Positions 14,299-21,270 of a stretch of 21,270 nt of DNA are shown here, one piece after another. Positions within the stretch are counted from its first letter, which is position 1. Every line of letters starts with the position of its first letter. The position numbers and the translations under genes were made by a program. The stretch is from Spirochaetota bacterium (GTDB lineage Bacteria; Spirochaetota; UBA4802; JAFGJZ01), in the NCBI GenBank assembly GCA_023396615.1, contig JAEWVM010000028.1:1-21270 (forward strand), given 5' to 3'. Under the pieces are notes generated by a model that searched no databases, was not told where the DNA came from, and saw only the letters and a program-made list of their open reading frames with translations.

Positions 14299-15585
14299 AT
14301 GAAATACGTAAAAATCACTGCGGAAAATTATAATAAGGCGCTTTCTGAATTAAGGGAAAAATACGGAGAAGATGCGATTCCGATCAGCCACAAATATATT
14401 AAACAGGGCGGACTTTTTAATTCGCGTTTGTTCTCAAAAGATATATGCGAACTTACCGCAGGAATCAATGAAAAGAAATATTCACGGCAGTCTCCGGTGA
14501 GACAGTCATTGAATCTGGTTGCGGATGCTGATAATACCAAATCAATTCTAGCCAGACAGGCTGATGAAGCTCTTCCTCCAAAAAGCTCATATGCCGCGAC
14601 TCTCGATCTTCTGCGTCAGGTTCAGGAAAAGAAAGCTGTTCTTGATAAACCGGAACCGGTTCGCGAAACACGTCAGGTTTCATCAAGCGAAAGCGATGTG
14701 AAAGTTCCTGCAGATGTCGAAAAAGAATTAACAGAACTTAAGAGCGCGATATCAAAACTTTCTAATGGAAAAAATTCAGAACCGGTTATGAAACTTGAAG
14801 AAGAATTAATTCCTTATAAGGAAATTCTTTCGGGAAATGATTTTACTGAAGAAGAAGCGTGGAAGATGCTCCGCGAAGTAAAGAATTCTCTTTCAAGAGA
14901 TGATCTCCGTGATAAATTTAAAATCGAAAAAAATCTAAAAGATCTTCTGAAGAGCAAGATAATCGTTTCCGGACCTATAAAAATCGGGCATAAGAAAAAA
15001 GTCGTTATTTTTGCAGGACCTACGGGAGTCGGAAAGACGACATCTCTTGCGAAGCTCGGAGCTCTTCTGGCTTTAAAAGAACAGAAGCGCGTCGCATTTG
15101 TTACAATTGATACCTACAGAATCGCGGCTACAGAGCAGTTGAAAAAATACGCAGAAATTATGAAAATTCCTATTTATGTAGTCAGTGATCAGAAGGAATT
15201 CAAACAGATTATTGATAAAGAAAAAGCTGAAGTTCTTCTTGTTGATACATCCGGAAGAAGCCACAAAAACACACTTAAAATTTCCGAACTTAAGAGTTAT
15301 GCCGATCAGGTTGACGTCGAACTTGAGAAAATTCTCTGTGTTTCCGCCGCAACTAAAAAGCGCGATCTTATGGACATATTAAAGGCATATGAGCCTCTTG
15401 AAGTTGATAATATACTGATTACCAAGGTTGACGAAACTTCTTATGTAGGGAATATTGTCGATGTTGCCGATAAGTATAATAAGCCCATTTCATATGTGGC
15501 GAACGGACAGGAAGTTCCCAATGATATCTTTGTGGCAAACGGCGAAAAGCTGCTGAACATGATGATCTCGGGAATAACCGACTGA
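14299..15585 (+). CDS. flhF: Flagellar biosynthesis SRP-family GTPase FlhF
   Basis: FlhF is an SRP-type GTPase that sets the site of flagellum assembly. From ATG 14299 it is 428 residues: an N-terminal B domain (KYVKITAENYNKALSELREKYG), a variable linker (about 60-160), and NG domains with the P-loop GPTGVGKTT at 240-248, DTYRIAATEQL from 271, DTSGRS from 316 (most relatives have DTAGRS) and TKVDET from 375. The longer frame from TTG 14287 would include the Shine-Dalgarno GGGAGG itself as codons, so 14299 is clearly the start. It is followed by flhG, its GTPase activator, in the standard order. Confidence 0.95.
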   Translation: MKYVKITAENYNKALSELREKYGEDAIPISHKYIKQGGLFNSRLFSKDICELTAGINEKKYSRQSPVRQSLNLVADADNTKSILARQADEALPPKSSYAATLDLLRQVQEKKAVLDKPEPVRETRQVSSSESDVKVPADVEKELTELKSAISKLSNGKNSEPVMKLEEELIPYKEILSGNDFTEEEAWKMLREVKNSLSRDDLRDKFKIEKNLKDLLKSKIIVSGPIKIGHKKKVVIFAGPTGVGKTTSLAKLGALLALKEQKRVAFVTIDTYRIAATEQLKKYAEIMKIPIYVVSDQKEFKQIIDKEKAEVLLVDTSGRSHKNTLKISELKSYADQVDVELEKILCVSAATKKRDLMDILKAYEPLEVDNILITKVDETSYVGNIVDVADKYNKPISYVANGQEVPNDIFVANGEKLLNMMISGITD

Positions 15586-15598
15586 GCGGAGGTTGAAG

Positions 15599-16504
15599 GT
15601 GGTTGATCAGGCGTCAAACTTGCGGAAGCTTGTTGTTGCAAAAAAAGAAGTACTTCCGAGTAAAACACGCACAATAGCTATTACAAGCGGTAAGGGCGGA
15701 GTGGGTAAAACTTCTCTTTCTGTCGGCTTGTCCATTGCTTTGGCAAAACTCGGTTCAAGCGTTACTCTGCTTGATGCTGATTTGGGGCTCGCCAACATAA
15801 ACGTAATACTCGGCATAATTCCGCAGTATAATCTGTATCATGTGATACGCGGAAAAAAGAAACTGAAAGATATAATCATTCCGGTTCCTGAAGGAATAAA
15901 AATTATTGCCGGTGCAAGCGGATTCCATCAGCTCGCCAATCTTGATGTTAAACAGCGGAAAGAATTTATAGATGACATCTCCGAACTTGAAGGCGATGAT
16001 TTTATGATCATCGATACGGGAGCCGGTGTAAGTCAGAACGTTATGAGTTTTGTTACAGCCGCTGAAGAAGTAATAGTTGTTACAACTCCTGAGCCGACGG
16101 CAATAACAGATGCTTACGGAATAATAAAATCAATTGCCGCTCATTCAAATGAAAAAACGATTAAGCTGATTGTAAACAGATGCGTGTCAGTTTCTGAAGG
16201 CAAACGTGTAGCTCAGAGAATCATCAACATAGCAGGTCAGTTTCTCAATATAAAAGTTGAATCTCTCGGTTTTGTTTATGATGATGAATCAGTTCCAAAA
16301 TCGGTCAGAAATCAAAAGCCGTTTATTGTAAGTTATCCGAAATCTAAATCTTCAGTTTGCGTCAATATGATTGCCCAGCGAATTGCGAATAAAGAGCTCG
16401 AGGTTAATGCGAGTTCCGGTCTCGGAGGTTTTTTTCGCAATCTGTTTAAGTCGCATGAAATAGAAGATGACGAAAATAGAAATGATGATGATAATGATGC
16501 TTAA
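15599..16504 (+). CDS. flhG: Flagellar number regulator FlhG (MinD-like ATPase; FleN/YlxH)
   Basis: FlhG is a ParA/MinD-type ATPase that limits flagellar number and stimulates FlhF. From GTG 15599 it has 301 residues and begins with DQASNLR at 3-9, the conserved DQAxxLR helix known to activate FlhF GTPase. The deviant Walker A KGGVGKT is at 32-38, DADLGLANINV provides the switch I/A' region, and MIIDTGAGVS is the Walker B. The longer frame from TTG 15593 abuts GGAGG (15588-15592) with no spacing, while GTG 15599 is 6 bases away, so I use the latter. The C-terminus has a basic/hydrophobic stretch (GGFFRNLFK) that fits a MinD-like membrane-targeting helix, then a very acidic D/N/E tail. A strong terminator overlaps the stop codon. 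Confidence 0.94.
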   Translation: MVDQASNLRKLVVAKKEVLPSKTRTIAITSGKGGVGKTSLSVGLSIALAKLGSSVTLLDADLGLANINVILGIIPQYNLYHVIRGKKKLKDIIIPVPEGIKIIAGASGFHQLANLDVKQRKEFIDDISELEGDDFMIIDTGAGVSQNVMSFVTAAEEVIVVTTPEPTAITDAYGIIKSIAAHSNEKTIKLIVNRCVSVSEGKRVAQRIINIAGQFLNIKVESLGFVYDDESVPKSVRNQKPFIVSYPKSKSSVCVNMIAQRIANKELEVNASSGLGGFFRNLFKSHEIEDDENRNDDDNDA

Positions 16505-16528
16505 AAGGGGTGTTTTCACCCCTTTTTT
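16503..16528 (+). terminator. Rho-independent terminator after flhG
   Basis: AAAAGGGGTG (16503-16512), loop TTTT, CACCCCTTTT (16517-16526), continuing to six Ts (16523-16528). The 10-bp perfect stem with a U-tract is a textbook intrinsic terminator and overlaps the last bases of the flhG stop codon. It should end the large export-gate transcript. Confidence 0.92.
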
Positions 16529-16609
16529 GCGTTTATAGGGCAATAATGGGTGATAAAAGTAAAAAGTGCTTGATTTATTTTAATTTTACCCTCTTTTGTA
16601 AATTTAAGC

Positions 16610-16617
16610 GACATAAT
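16610..16617 (+). promoter_or_regulatory. GACATAAT element upstream of the post-flhG membrane protein
   Basis: The 100 bases from 16529 to 16628 are AT-rich and hold no gene. GACATAAT lies 11 bases before the GTG at 16629, matching the arrangement before fliO. TTGATT (16570-16575) and TTTACC (16585-16590) are possible -35 elements, but neither has correct spacing to CATAAT. A promoter here is expected because of the upstream terminator, but I cannot place it firmly. Confidence 0.3.
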
Positions 16618-16628
16618 GGTGGCAGGCG

Positions 16629-17129
16629 GTGAGTTTACTTAAAAATATCGGTTGGAATATAAGAATAACACTTATCGCGGGCGGGGCGGCTTTTTTGATT
16701 TCGCTTTTCTCGGGATTAGTAAGCGGAAATCCGTTCGCAGTTGTTTTTGTGCGAGCCGTAATATTTGCTTCCGTTTTTGCCGGTTTATCATTCACGTCGC
16801 TTTTTATATTGAAGAAGTTTGTGCCGGAATTTTTTGATACGCTTTTTTCGGTTCTTCCGGAGATCAAACAGGAAGAGTCTATTTCCGGTGAACATTCTGA
16901 GTATTCATCATCATCCGAAAGCAGTGAATACGGCTTGGAAGCTGATGCGCCTCAGGCGGGTGAAACTTATGATGCACCGCCGTCTTTTGCTCCGACTGGT
17001 CTTGACCAGATATCATCTTCTTCGCCGTTAAATCCGGGCAAGAAGAAGCTTGAGGAGCAGACATTAAAATTTCAGCCGAAGATTATGGCTGAAGCCGTAA
17101 GAACGATGATGAACAAAGATAATGAATAA
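16629..17129 (+). CDS. Small two-helix membrane protein of the spirochaete flagellar cluster
   Basis: A 166-residue protein occupying the position between flhG and the sigma factor gene, where Treponema also has a hypothetical gene. Two hydrophobic segments (about 13-31 and 36-60) are followed by an acidic, serine- and proline-rich stretch (about 75-135) and a short conserved-looking C-terminal helix with KFQPKIMAEAVRTMM near residues 145-160. The shape suggests a membrane anchor with a cytoplasmic tail ending in a protein-binding helix. The GTG start is preceded by GGCAGG only 2 bases away, which is weak. It is the first gene after the flhG terminator and probably shares a message with the sigma factor 18 bases downstream. 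Function is unknown. Confidence 0.7.
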   Translation: MSLLKNIGWNIRITLIAGGAAFLISLFSGLVSGNPFAVVFVRAVIFASVFAGLSFTSLFILKKFVPEFFDTLFSVLPEIKQEESISGEHSEYSSSSESSEYGLEADAPQAGETYDAPPSFAPTGLDQISSSSPLNPGKKKLEEQTLKFQPKIMAEAVRTMMNKDNE

Positions 17130-17147
17130 TTTCCGTGGAAGGAATAG

Positions 17148-17948
17148 ATGAATAAAAAGAAAATCCTTGAGTTTGATCAGTGTAATGAGGATGACCTTTG
17201 GGGAAAACTGTGCAAAAACAGCGATCCCGAACTTCGTGAGTATTTCGTCTATAAGTATTCTCCGCTTGTAAAATATGTTGCAGGCAAAGTCGCCATGGGA
17301 ATGCCCCAGTCCATTGAATTTGAAGATCTTGTTTCTTATGGAACATTCGGTCTTTTAGATGCTATTAATAAATATGATCCTGACCGCGGAATAAAATTTA
17401 AGACATATGCCATGACGCGTATCCGCGGAGCGATATTCGATGAACTGCGTTCGATTGACTGGATTCCGCGTTCGATCAGACAAAAAGCTAAACAGATAGA
17501 AACTGTCATTTCAGAACTTGAAAGCAAGCTGGGACGTACGGTTGAAGATGAAGAAATTTCCAAAGAACTCGGAATATCGATGGATGAATTTCATTCGATT
17601 TTGAGTAAAGTGAGCGGAACATCGATAATGTCGCTCAATGACATCTGGTACCTCGGAGATGACTCGGATGAGCTGTCGATTCTTGAGACACTTGAAGCTC
17701 CTGACAATATGAATCCTGATGTTCTAATCGAAAAAGAAGAAATTAAAGAATACATAGTCGATGCCATAAAAAAACTTCCAGACAAAGAAAAGAAAGTAAT
17801 TGTTCTTTATTATTACGAGGATCTTACCCTTAAGGAAATAGGTCAGGTTCTTGATGTCACCGAAAGCCGGATTTCGCAGCTGCATACAAAGGCTATACTC
17901 CGTCTGCGCGGCCGTCTTGGAAGAATAAAATCAAATCTCGTCGGTTGA
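17148..17948 (+). CDS. fliA: RNA polymerase sigma factor of the FliA/WhiG (sigma-28) class
   Basis: This 266-residue sigma factor directs transcription of late flagellar and chemotaxis genes. Sigma region 2 spans about 36-105 (SPLVKYVAGKVAMGMPQSIEFEDLV, then GLLDAINKYDPDRGIKFKTYA and RIRGAIFDELRSIDWIPRS, diagnostic of FliA/WhiG). Region 3 lies around 110-180. Region 4 is at about 205-260 with ALKKLPDKEK-type sequence, LYYYEDLTLKEIGQVL and the HTH ESRISQLHTKAILRLR. It resembles Treponema WhiG closely. GGAAGG precedes the ATG by 6 bases. The FapA-like gene follows after one base. The sigma-28-like promoter at 4888-4915 is a candidate target within this window. I saw no anti-sigma factor gene (flgM) here. 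Confidence 0.93.
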   Translation: MNKKKILEFDQCNEDDLWGKLCKNSDPELREYFVYKYSPLVKYVAGKVAMGMPQSIEFEDLVSYGTFGLLDAINKYDPDRGIKFKTYAMTRIRGAIFDELRSIDWIPRSIRQKAKQIETVISELESKLGRTVEDEEISKELGISMDEFHSILSKVSGTSIMSLNDIWYLGDDSDELSILETLEAPDNMNPDVLIEKEEIKEYIVDAIKKLPDKEKKVIVLYYYEDLTLKEIGQVLDVTESRISQLHTKAILRLRGRLGRIKSNLVG

Positions 17949-17949
17949 T

Positions 17950-19914
17950 ATGTCAAAATTAAAGCAGCTTCTAAGTTCATTTGACGAAGAAGAGAAAATC
18001 CTTGAGGATGAAGTTGAGGTTTATGCTGATTCCGTCAAGCAAGCCTTGTCTCTTGCAGCAGAAGCTCTAAATGTCGATGTGTCTTCTCTTGAATATGAAA
18101 TTGTAAAAAAAGGTCATCAGGGATTTTTCGGAATGGGTAGAACTCCGTATAAGGTTGTCGTCCGCCCTATTCTTCAGCCTGAGCATGTTGATCTTAACGA
18201 ACTAGATTCAAAATTATCGACAGAAATTTCCGATCTCGATTTTGAAGTAAAAAACAAAAACGAATCAGGTTCATTTAAAATAAGAACCACTAAAACCGGC
18301 GTATGGCTTATCGTTACAAAACCGCGCGGAGAAGGCCGGCCTGTTGTAATCAGCGATGTACTTCTTAAAATAGATACTATGCGGGTCCGCAACTATTCGG
18401 CGGATGCTGTTAAAAATGAAGTGAAAAATGCTTCAGGTGAACCGGTAAAAATTGCCGAGTGGATTCCGAATCCTGAGTATGACGGATCGATGCATGTCGA
18501 AGTTTCTTCTGATGAGATGAAGGCGACTGTTTATTTTGATGCTCCGCGTTATTCCGGCAGACATATGGATTTTGACGACATCATCAATGCAATGAAAAAT
18601 TCCGGAATTGTATACGGAGTAAACGAAAAAAGAATAAATGATTACCTTTCAGAAATGAATTATTCGCGTCCGCTTGTTGCGGCTGAAGGTACTCTTCCGA
18701 AAAACGGAGAGGATGCCTATGTCGAATACAAGGTGCGTATTGAGAATAAAATTGATTTCAGCGAAATTGACGGAAGAGTCGATTTTAAGGATCTCAATTT
18801 AATTGAAAACGTTGTCACTGGTCAGCTTCTTGCCGTTAAAGTTCCTGCAGAGCAGGGCATTCAGGGAAGAACTGTTACCAACAGGTTACTTCCGGCAAGG
18901 TCAGGAAGAGACACTTCAATTCAGCATGGTGAAGGAACAATTCTATCTGATGACGGAAGAGAACTTACAGCGGAGAAGAACGGACAGGTTGTTTTAAAGG
19001 CCGGACGTATTATTGTTGATGATGTTCTTGTCATTCAGGGTGATGTGAACATGGAGACCGGCGATATTCTCATGCTTGGTTCCATATTGATTACCGGAAA
19101 TGTCCTTGATAATTTTAAGGTTAAGGCCAGCGGAAATATCGAAGTACGCGGATCTGTTCAGAAAGCTTTTCTTGAAGCGGAGGGAGACATTATCGTCAAA
19201 GGCGGTATAAACGGACGCGATGAAGGAAGAGTTGAAACGACCGGCGGTACTGTTTATGCTAAATTCGTGCGTTCATCGCGCTTGATTGCTGAAAAAAATG
19301 TAATAGTTACTGAAGAGCTTCTTAATTCAAGGGTTGATGCAGGCAAGCTCATTTACTGTAACGGTAAACGCGCTCAGATCAGCGGCGGTGTTTTACGCGC
19401 CGGCGAAGAGGTTAATGCAAGAGCAATTGGTGCCGATTCGTATATCCGTACTGAAATATTTGTCGGATTGAATCCGAAGGTTCTTCAGCAGCTAAACGAT
19501 CTTGAATCGGTTTTAAAAGAAACGGCTGAAGAACTTGAAAAACTTTCCAAAGATATAACTACGCTGAACAACCGCCGCCGTACAACTGCACTTACGGAAG
19601 AGCAGAAAGAAATGCTTTCAAGCTACACTTCGAGATCGGAAAAACTTGAAGAACGTAAGCAGGAAGTTTTCTCTGAAATGGAAGAGCTCCGTGAATACAT
19701 GAAGATGATTGAGCAGAAAGGGCTTGTGTCAGCTGAGAAGAATCTGTATCCGGGAGTGGAAATATTCGTAAAAGACCAGAAGCTGAAAATAAATGATGAA
19801 TACAGTGATGTTCGTATAACTTTTGAAGGCGGAGACTGGCGTTTCGGAAAATACGAGCTTCCGCTTGGTCAACAGCCGAAATATGCCCGCCGCAGTTTCA
19901 GCAGGAGAAGATAA
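17950..19914 (+). CDS. FapA (DUF342) family protein with N-terminal Jag_N domain
   Basis: A 654-residue protein of three parts. Residues about 21-73 form a Jag_N-type domain (the N-terminal domain of the RNA-binding protein KhpB/Jag), with the family ending GHQGFFGMGRTPYKVVV. The middle (about 250-510) is the FapA/DUF342 region, including a glycine-rich repetitive stretch (GDVNMETGDIL, GSILITGNVLD, GNIEVRGSV, GDIIVKGGI) that should fold as a beta-solenoid like polymer-forming proteins. Residues about 515-600 are coiled coil (LESVLKETAEELEKLSKDI and onward). FapA in Vibrio vulnificus affects flagellar assembly; in spirochaetes this protein is a regular neighbour of the sigma factor. It starts one base after the sigma stop with no clear ribosome-binding site, so coupling is likely. 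Mechanism unknown. Confidence 0.88.
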   Translation: MSKLKQLLSSFDEEEKILEDEVEVYADSVKQALSLAAEALNVDVSSLEYEIVKKGHQGFFGMGRTPYKVVVRPILQPEHVDLNELDSKLSTEISDLDFEVKNKNESGSFKIRTTKTGVWLIVTKPRGEGRPVVISDVLLKIDTMRVRNYSADAVKNEVKNASGEPVKIAEWIPNPEYDGSMHVEVSSDEMKATVYFDAPRYSGRHMDFDDIINAMKNSGIVYGVNEKRINDYLSEMNYSRPLVAAEGTLPKNGEDAYVEYKVRIENKIDFSEIDGRVDFKDLNLIENVVTGQLLAVKVPAEQGIQGRTVTNRLLPARSGRDTSIQHGEGTILSDDGRELTAEKNGQVVLKAGRIIVDDVLVIQGDVNMETGDILMLGSILITGNVLDNFKVKASGNIEVRGSVQKAFLEAEGDIIVKGGINGRDEGRVETTGGTVYAKFVRSSRLIAEKNVIVTEELLNSRVDAGKLIYCNGKRAQISGGVLRAGEEVNARAIGADSYIRTEIFVGLNPKVLQQLNDLESVLKETAEELEKLSKDITTLNNRRRTTALTEEQKEMLSSYTSRSEKLEERKQEVFSEMEELREYMKMIEQKGLVSAEKNLYPGVEIFVKDQKLKINDEYSDVRITFEGGDWRFGKYELPLGQQPKYARRSFSRRR

Positions 19915-20238
19915 ATGAGCATAAAGCCTATAGATCTTCTCACAAGCATGAATCAGCTTCACGAAGTCGCAAAAACACAGCATCAGATGGATAACCTGGC
20001 TCTGAGTCAACAGCTTCATCTCGACAAAGAGTCAGATAAGAAATCGAAGGAAAGCGACAAGACTGTTGATCAGACTAATGAAACATATAAGACCGTTGAT
20101 AATGATTCTCATGCGAAAGAAAACCGTGAACGCAGAAAACATCCTCAGCAGGGTGAAGTGAAGAATCATCATGAAGAACATGCTCCGCGCCAGGTTGAAG
20201 ATGAAAGGCTCGGAAGCAATTTTGATATAAGGAAATAG
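19915..20238 (+). CDS. Small hydrophilic protein, function unknown
   Basis: A 107-residue, very hydrophilic protein beginning SIKPIDLLTSMNQLHEVAKTQH, followed by a low-complexity region rich in K, D, E, S, H, N and Q. It has no membrane segment or signal peptide. Only the first 35 residues look ordered and probably helical; the rest is likely disordered. The ATG abuts the stop of the FapA-like gene (TAAATG), so it is translated with it. A small charged protein at this position is familiar from spirochaete flagellar clusters, but I cannot assign a role. The start codon is secure from context. Confidence 0.65.
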   Translation: MSIKPIDLLTSMNQLHEVAKTQHQMDNLALSQQLHLDKESDKKSKESDKTVDQTNETYKTVDNDSHAKENRERRKHPQQGEVKNHHEEHAPRQVEDERLGSNFDIRK

Positions 20239-20240
20239 AG

Positions 20241-20858
20241 ATGTCGACTTTTTTCGCCGTAGTTTTTACCAACATTCTTATCGGAGCAGTTTTATACCTT
20301 GTGATAAGCCTTAAGCTTGAAAAGACTTCTTCCGCTTTTTTTTCACGCAAGCTGAAAAAGGAAATGGATGAAATAATAAATGAATTTAATGAGACCGCAG
20401 AGAGGAACATCTCGATTCTTGAAAACCGTATTTCAGTAATGAAAAAATTATTGGAAAAAGCTTCTATGGATGGTGTCGATTTAACCATTAATGAAGAAAT
20501 CTCCAGAATGGAGACTGAAAAGAAGGATCAGCGCAAAAGGGCGGTTTTTCCTTCAAATACGATAATATCATCCGACATTGGAAAACTTAACAATGTAAAA
20601 GCTTCTCTTTATGCAAAGCGCAATGAACCGAGAATTGAAGTGCGAATTGATGAGCAGGTTTCCTCATTCAATTTTCAGAATGATGAAGAAATGATTGATG
20701 ATCCTGATATTTATAAGGCTTACGAAAAATCAGAAGATAAGGCGGGTTTTGTTTCAAGGCTTCATTCCAACGGATGGACTGAAAATGAAATTGTTAGACA
20801 GTGCGGAATAACGTCCGGTGAGCTGAAACTTATGCTTAATCTTCGTGCGGAGCTGTGA
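20241..20858 (+). CDS. DUF6115-like membrane-anchored coiled-coil protein
   Basis: A 205-residue protein with one N-terminal membrane helix (about 3-24), then a charged coiled coil (about 35-90, e.g. KKEMDEIINEFNETAERNISILENRIS), a linker, and a C-terminal segment (GWTENEIVRQCGITSGELKLMLNLR) that resembles the helix-turn-helix-like end seen in DUF6115/DUF2802 proteins near flagellar genes. The N-terminal anchor plus coiled coil suggests a structural or scaffolding role at the inner membrane; DNA binding by the small C-terminal motif is possible but not shown. It starts 2 bases after the preceding stop with AAGGAAATAGAG upstream, closing the sigma factor operon. Confidence 0.7.
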   Translation: MSTFFAVVFTNILIGAVLYLVISLKLEKTSSAFFSRKLKKEMDEIINEFNETAERNISILENRISVMKKLLEKASMDGVDLTINEEISRMETEKKDQRKRAVFPSNTIISSDIGKLNNVKASLYAKRNEPRIEVRIDEQVSSFNFQNDEEMIDDPDIYKAYEKSEDKAGFVSRLHSNGWTENEIVRQCGITSGELKLMLNLRAEL

Positions 20859-20867
20859 AAAAATAGA

Positions 20868-20896
20868 TTGAACAATAATCGGAAATCCGATATAAG
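20868..20896 (+). promoter_or_regulatory. Sigma-70-like promoter of cheR with a palindrome in the spacer
   Basis: TTGAAC (20868-20873) and TATAAG (20891-20896) are separated by exactly 17 bases, with 4/6 and 5/6 matches to the consensus. The spacer contains the perfect inverted repeat ATCGGA-AA-TCCGAT (20878-20891), which could be an operator covering the promoter. Transcription would start near 20903, about 19 bases before the cheR ATG. Confidence 0.55.
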
Positions 20897-20921
20897 AATC
20901 TGAGGTTAATTACGGTAAAAT

Positions 20922-21270
20922 ATGTTTGAATATAATATGCAGAGATTGACGCCTGAGGAGTTTGAAAAATTTTCAAAACTCGTCTATGACGAAAGCGGAA
21001 TTTTTATGAAAGATTCCAAGATAACACTTCTCTCTAACCGTCTCAGAAAAAGACTGCAGGCGCTTGATATCAATTCTTTTTCAGAATATTTTGATTACAT
21101 ACAGAAACTCAGCGATAAGAGTCATGAGCTCGATCTTCTACTTGATGTTGTTTCTACAAATGAAACTTATTTTTTCAGAAGCGAGAGGCATTTTGCCGCT
21201 TTGATGCAGAAATGTGTTCCCGATATTGTCGCAAAAAAGAAAGACAGAAAACTCACAGTATGGAGTGCGG
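20922..21270 (+). CDS. cheR: Chemotaxis protein methyltransferase CheR (3' truncated)
   Basis: CheR transfers methyl groups from S-adenosylmethionine to glutamates of chemoreceptors. About 116 codons are visible before the window ends. The N-terminal CheR domain is complete: LTPEEFEKFSKLVYDESGI, KITLLSNRLRKRLQAL, and the diagnostic STNETYFFRSERHFAAL. The catalytic domain has just begun (KLTVWSA, which should continue into the AdoMet-binding GCS.GEE motif outside the window). ATG 20922 is used; a second in-frame ATG at 20937 is possible. The only ribosome-binding candidates are GGT close by and GAGG 16 bases away, both poor. It appears to have its own promoter, separate from the sigma factor operon. 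Confidence 0.92.
   Translation, partial: MFEYNMQRLTPEEFEKFSKLVYDESGIFMKDSKITLLSNRLRKRLQALDINSFSEYFDYIQKLSDKSHELDLLLDVVSTNETYFFRSERHFAALMQKCVPDIVAKKKDRKLTVWSA

Noticed and set aside
15466..15473. Perfect GCCGATAA inside flhF
   Set aside because: No -35 match at the right distance and it encodes conserved FlhF sequence. Likely chance.

Overview
This is a bacterial chromosome segment of moderate-to-low GC (roughly 40% by eye), dominated by a long flagellar motor and export gene cluster on the plus strand. The order motA-motB-fliL-fliY-fliO-fliP-fliQ-fliR-flhB-flhA-flhF-flhG, then a small membrane protein, a FliA/WhiG sigma factor, a Jag_N-FapA (DUF342) protein, two small proteins and cheR, is the arrangement I know from Spirochaetota (Treponema and relatives). 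The sigma factor, the N-terminally extended FlhB and the three-part FliY also look spirochaetal. The phylum is my inference from gene order and protein character; no search was run.

Layout. (1) Bases 1-2594, plus strand, tightly packed: the 3' end of a SpoIIE/RsbU-type phosphatase, a small Smr-domain protein, the XTP/dITP pyrophosphatase RdgB, a TPR lipoprotein and endonuclease III (Nth). Most junctions overlap by a few bases. (2) Bases 2554-4836, minus strand: an unrecognised two-gene unit, made of a soluble protein with a GQREKHWG motif and a polytopic membrane protein with a helical-repeat tail. It is read away from motA and converges on nth, overlapping it by 41 bp. (3) Bases 4837-5048: a divergent promoter region with a sigma-28-like promoter on the minus strand and a sigma-70-like promoter on the plus strand. 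(4) Bases 5049-16504: stator, switch, export-gate and FlhF/FlhG genes. (5) Bases 16629-20858: sigma factor, FapA-type protein and small accessory proteins. (6) Bases 20868-21270: a sigma-70-like promoter with a palindrome in its spacer, then the 5' part of cheR.

How they fit together. MotA/MotB form the stator and FliL supports it. FliY is the FliN-type switch protein carrying a FliM-like CheY-binding peptide. FliO/P/Q/R with FlhB/FlhA form the type III export gate. FlhF and FlhG set flagellar position and number. The sigma factor would direct late genes and CheR feeds chemotaxis. The cluster is subdivided by two intrinsic terminators, after fliY and after flhG, and by an apparent promoter before fliL.

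Points that stand out: the divergent unknown gene pair with a sigma-28-like promoter; no fliM between fliL and fliY; a FliY whose two CheC-type phosphatase motifs are both degenerate; and several starts (fliL, fliO, flhF, flhG, Smr, the minus-strand gene) best placed downstream of the longest ORF start. No gene-free stretch exceeds about 210 bases. I saw no tRNA, rRNA, insertion sequence or CRISPR array.
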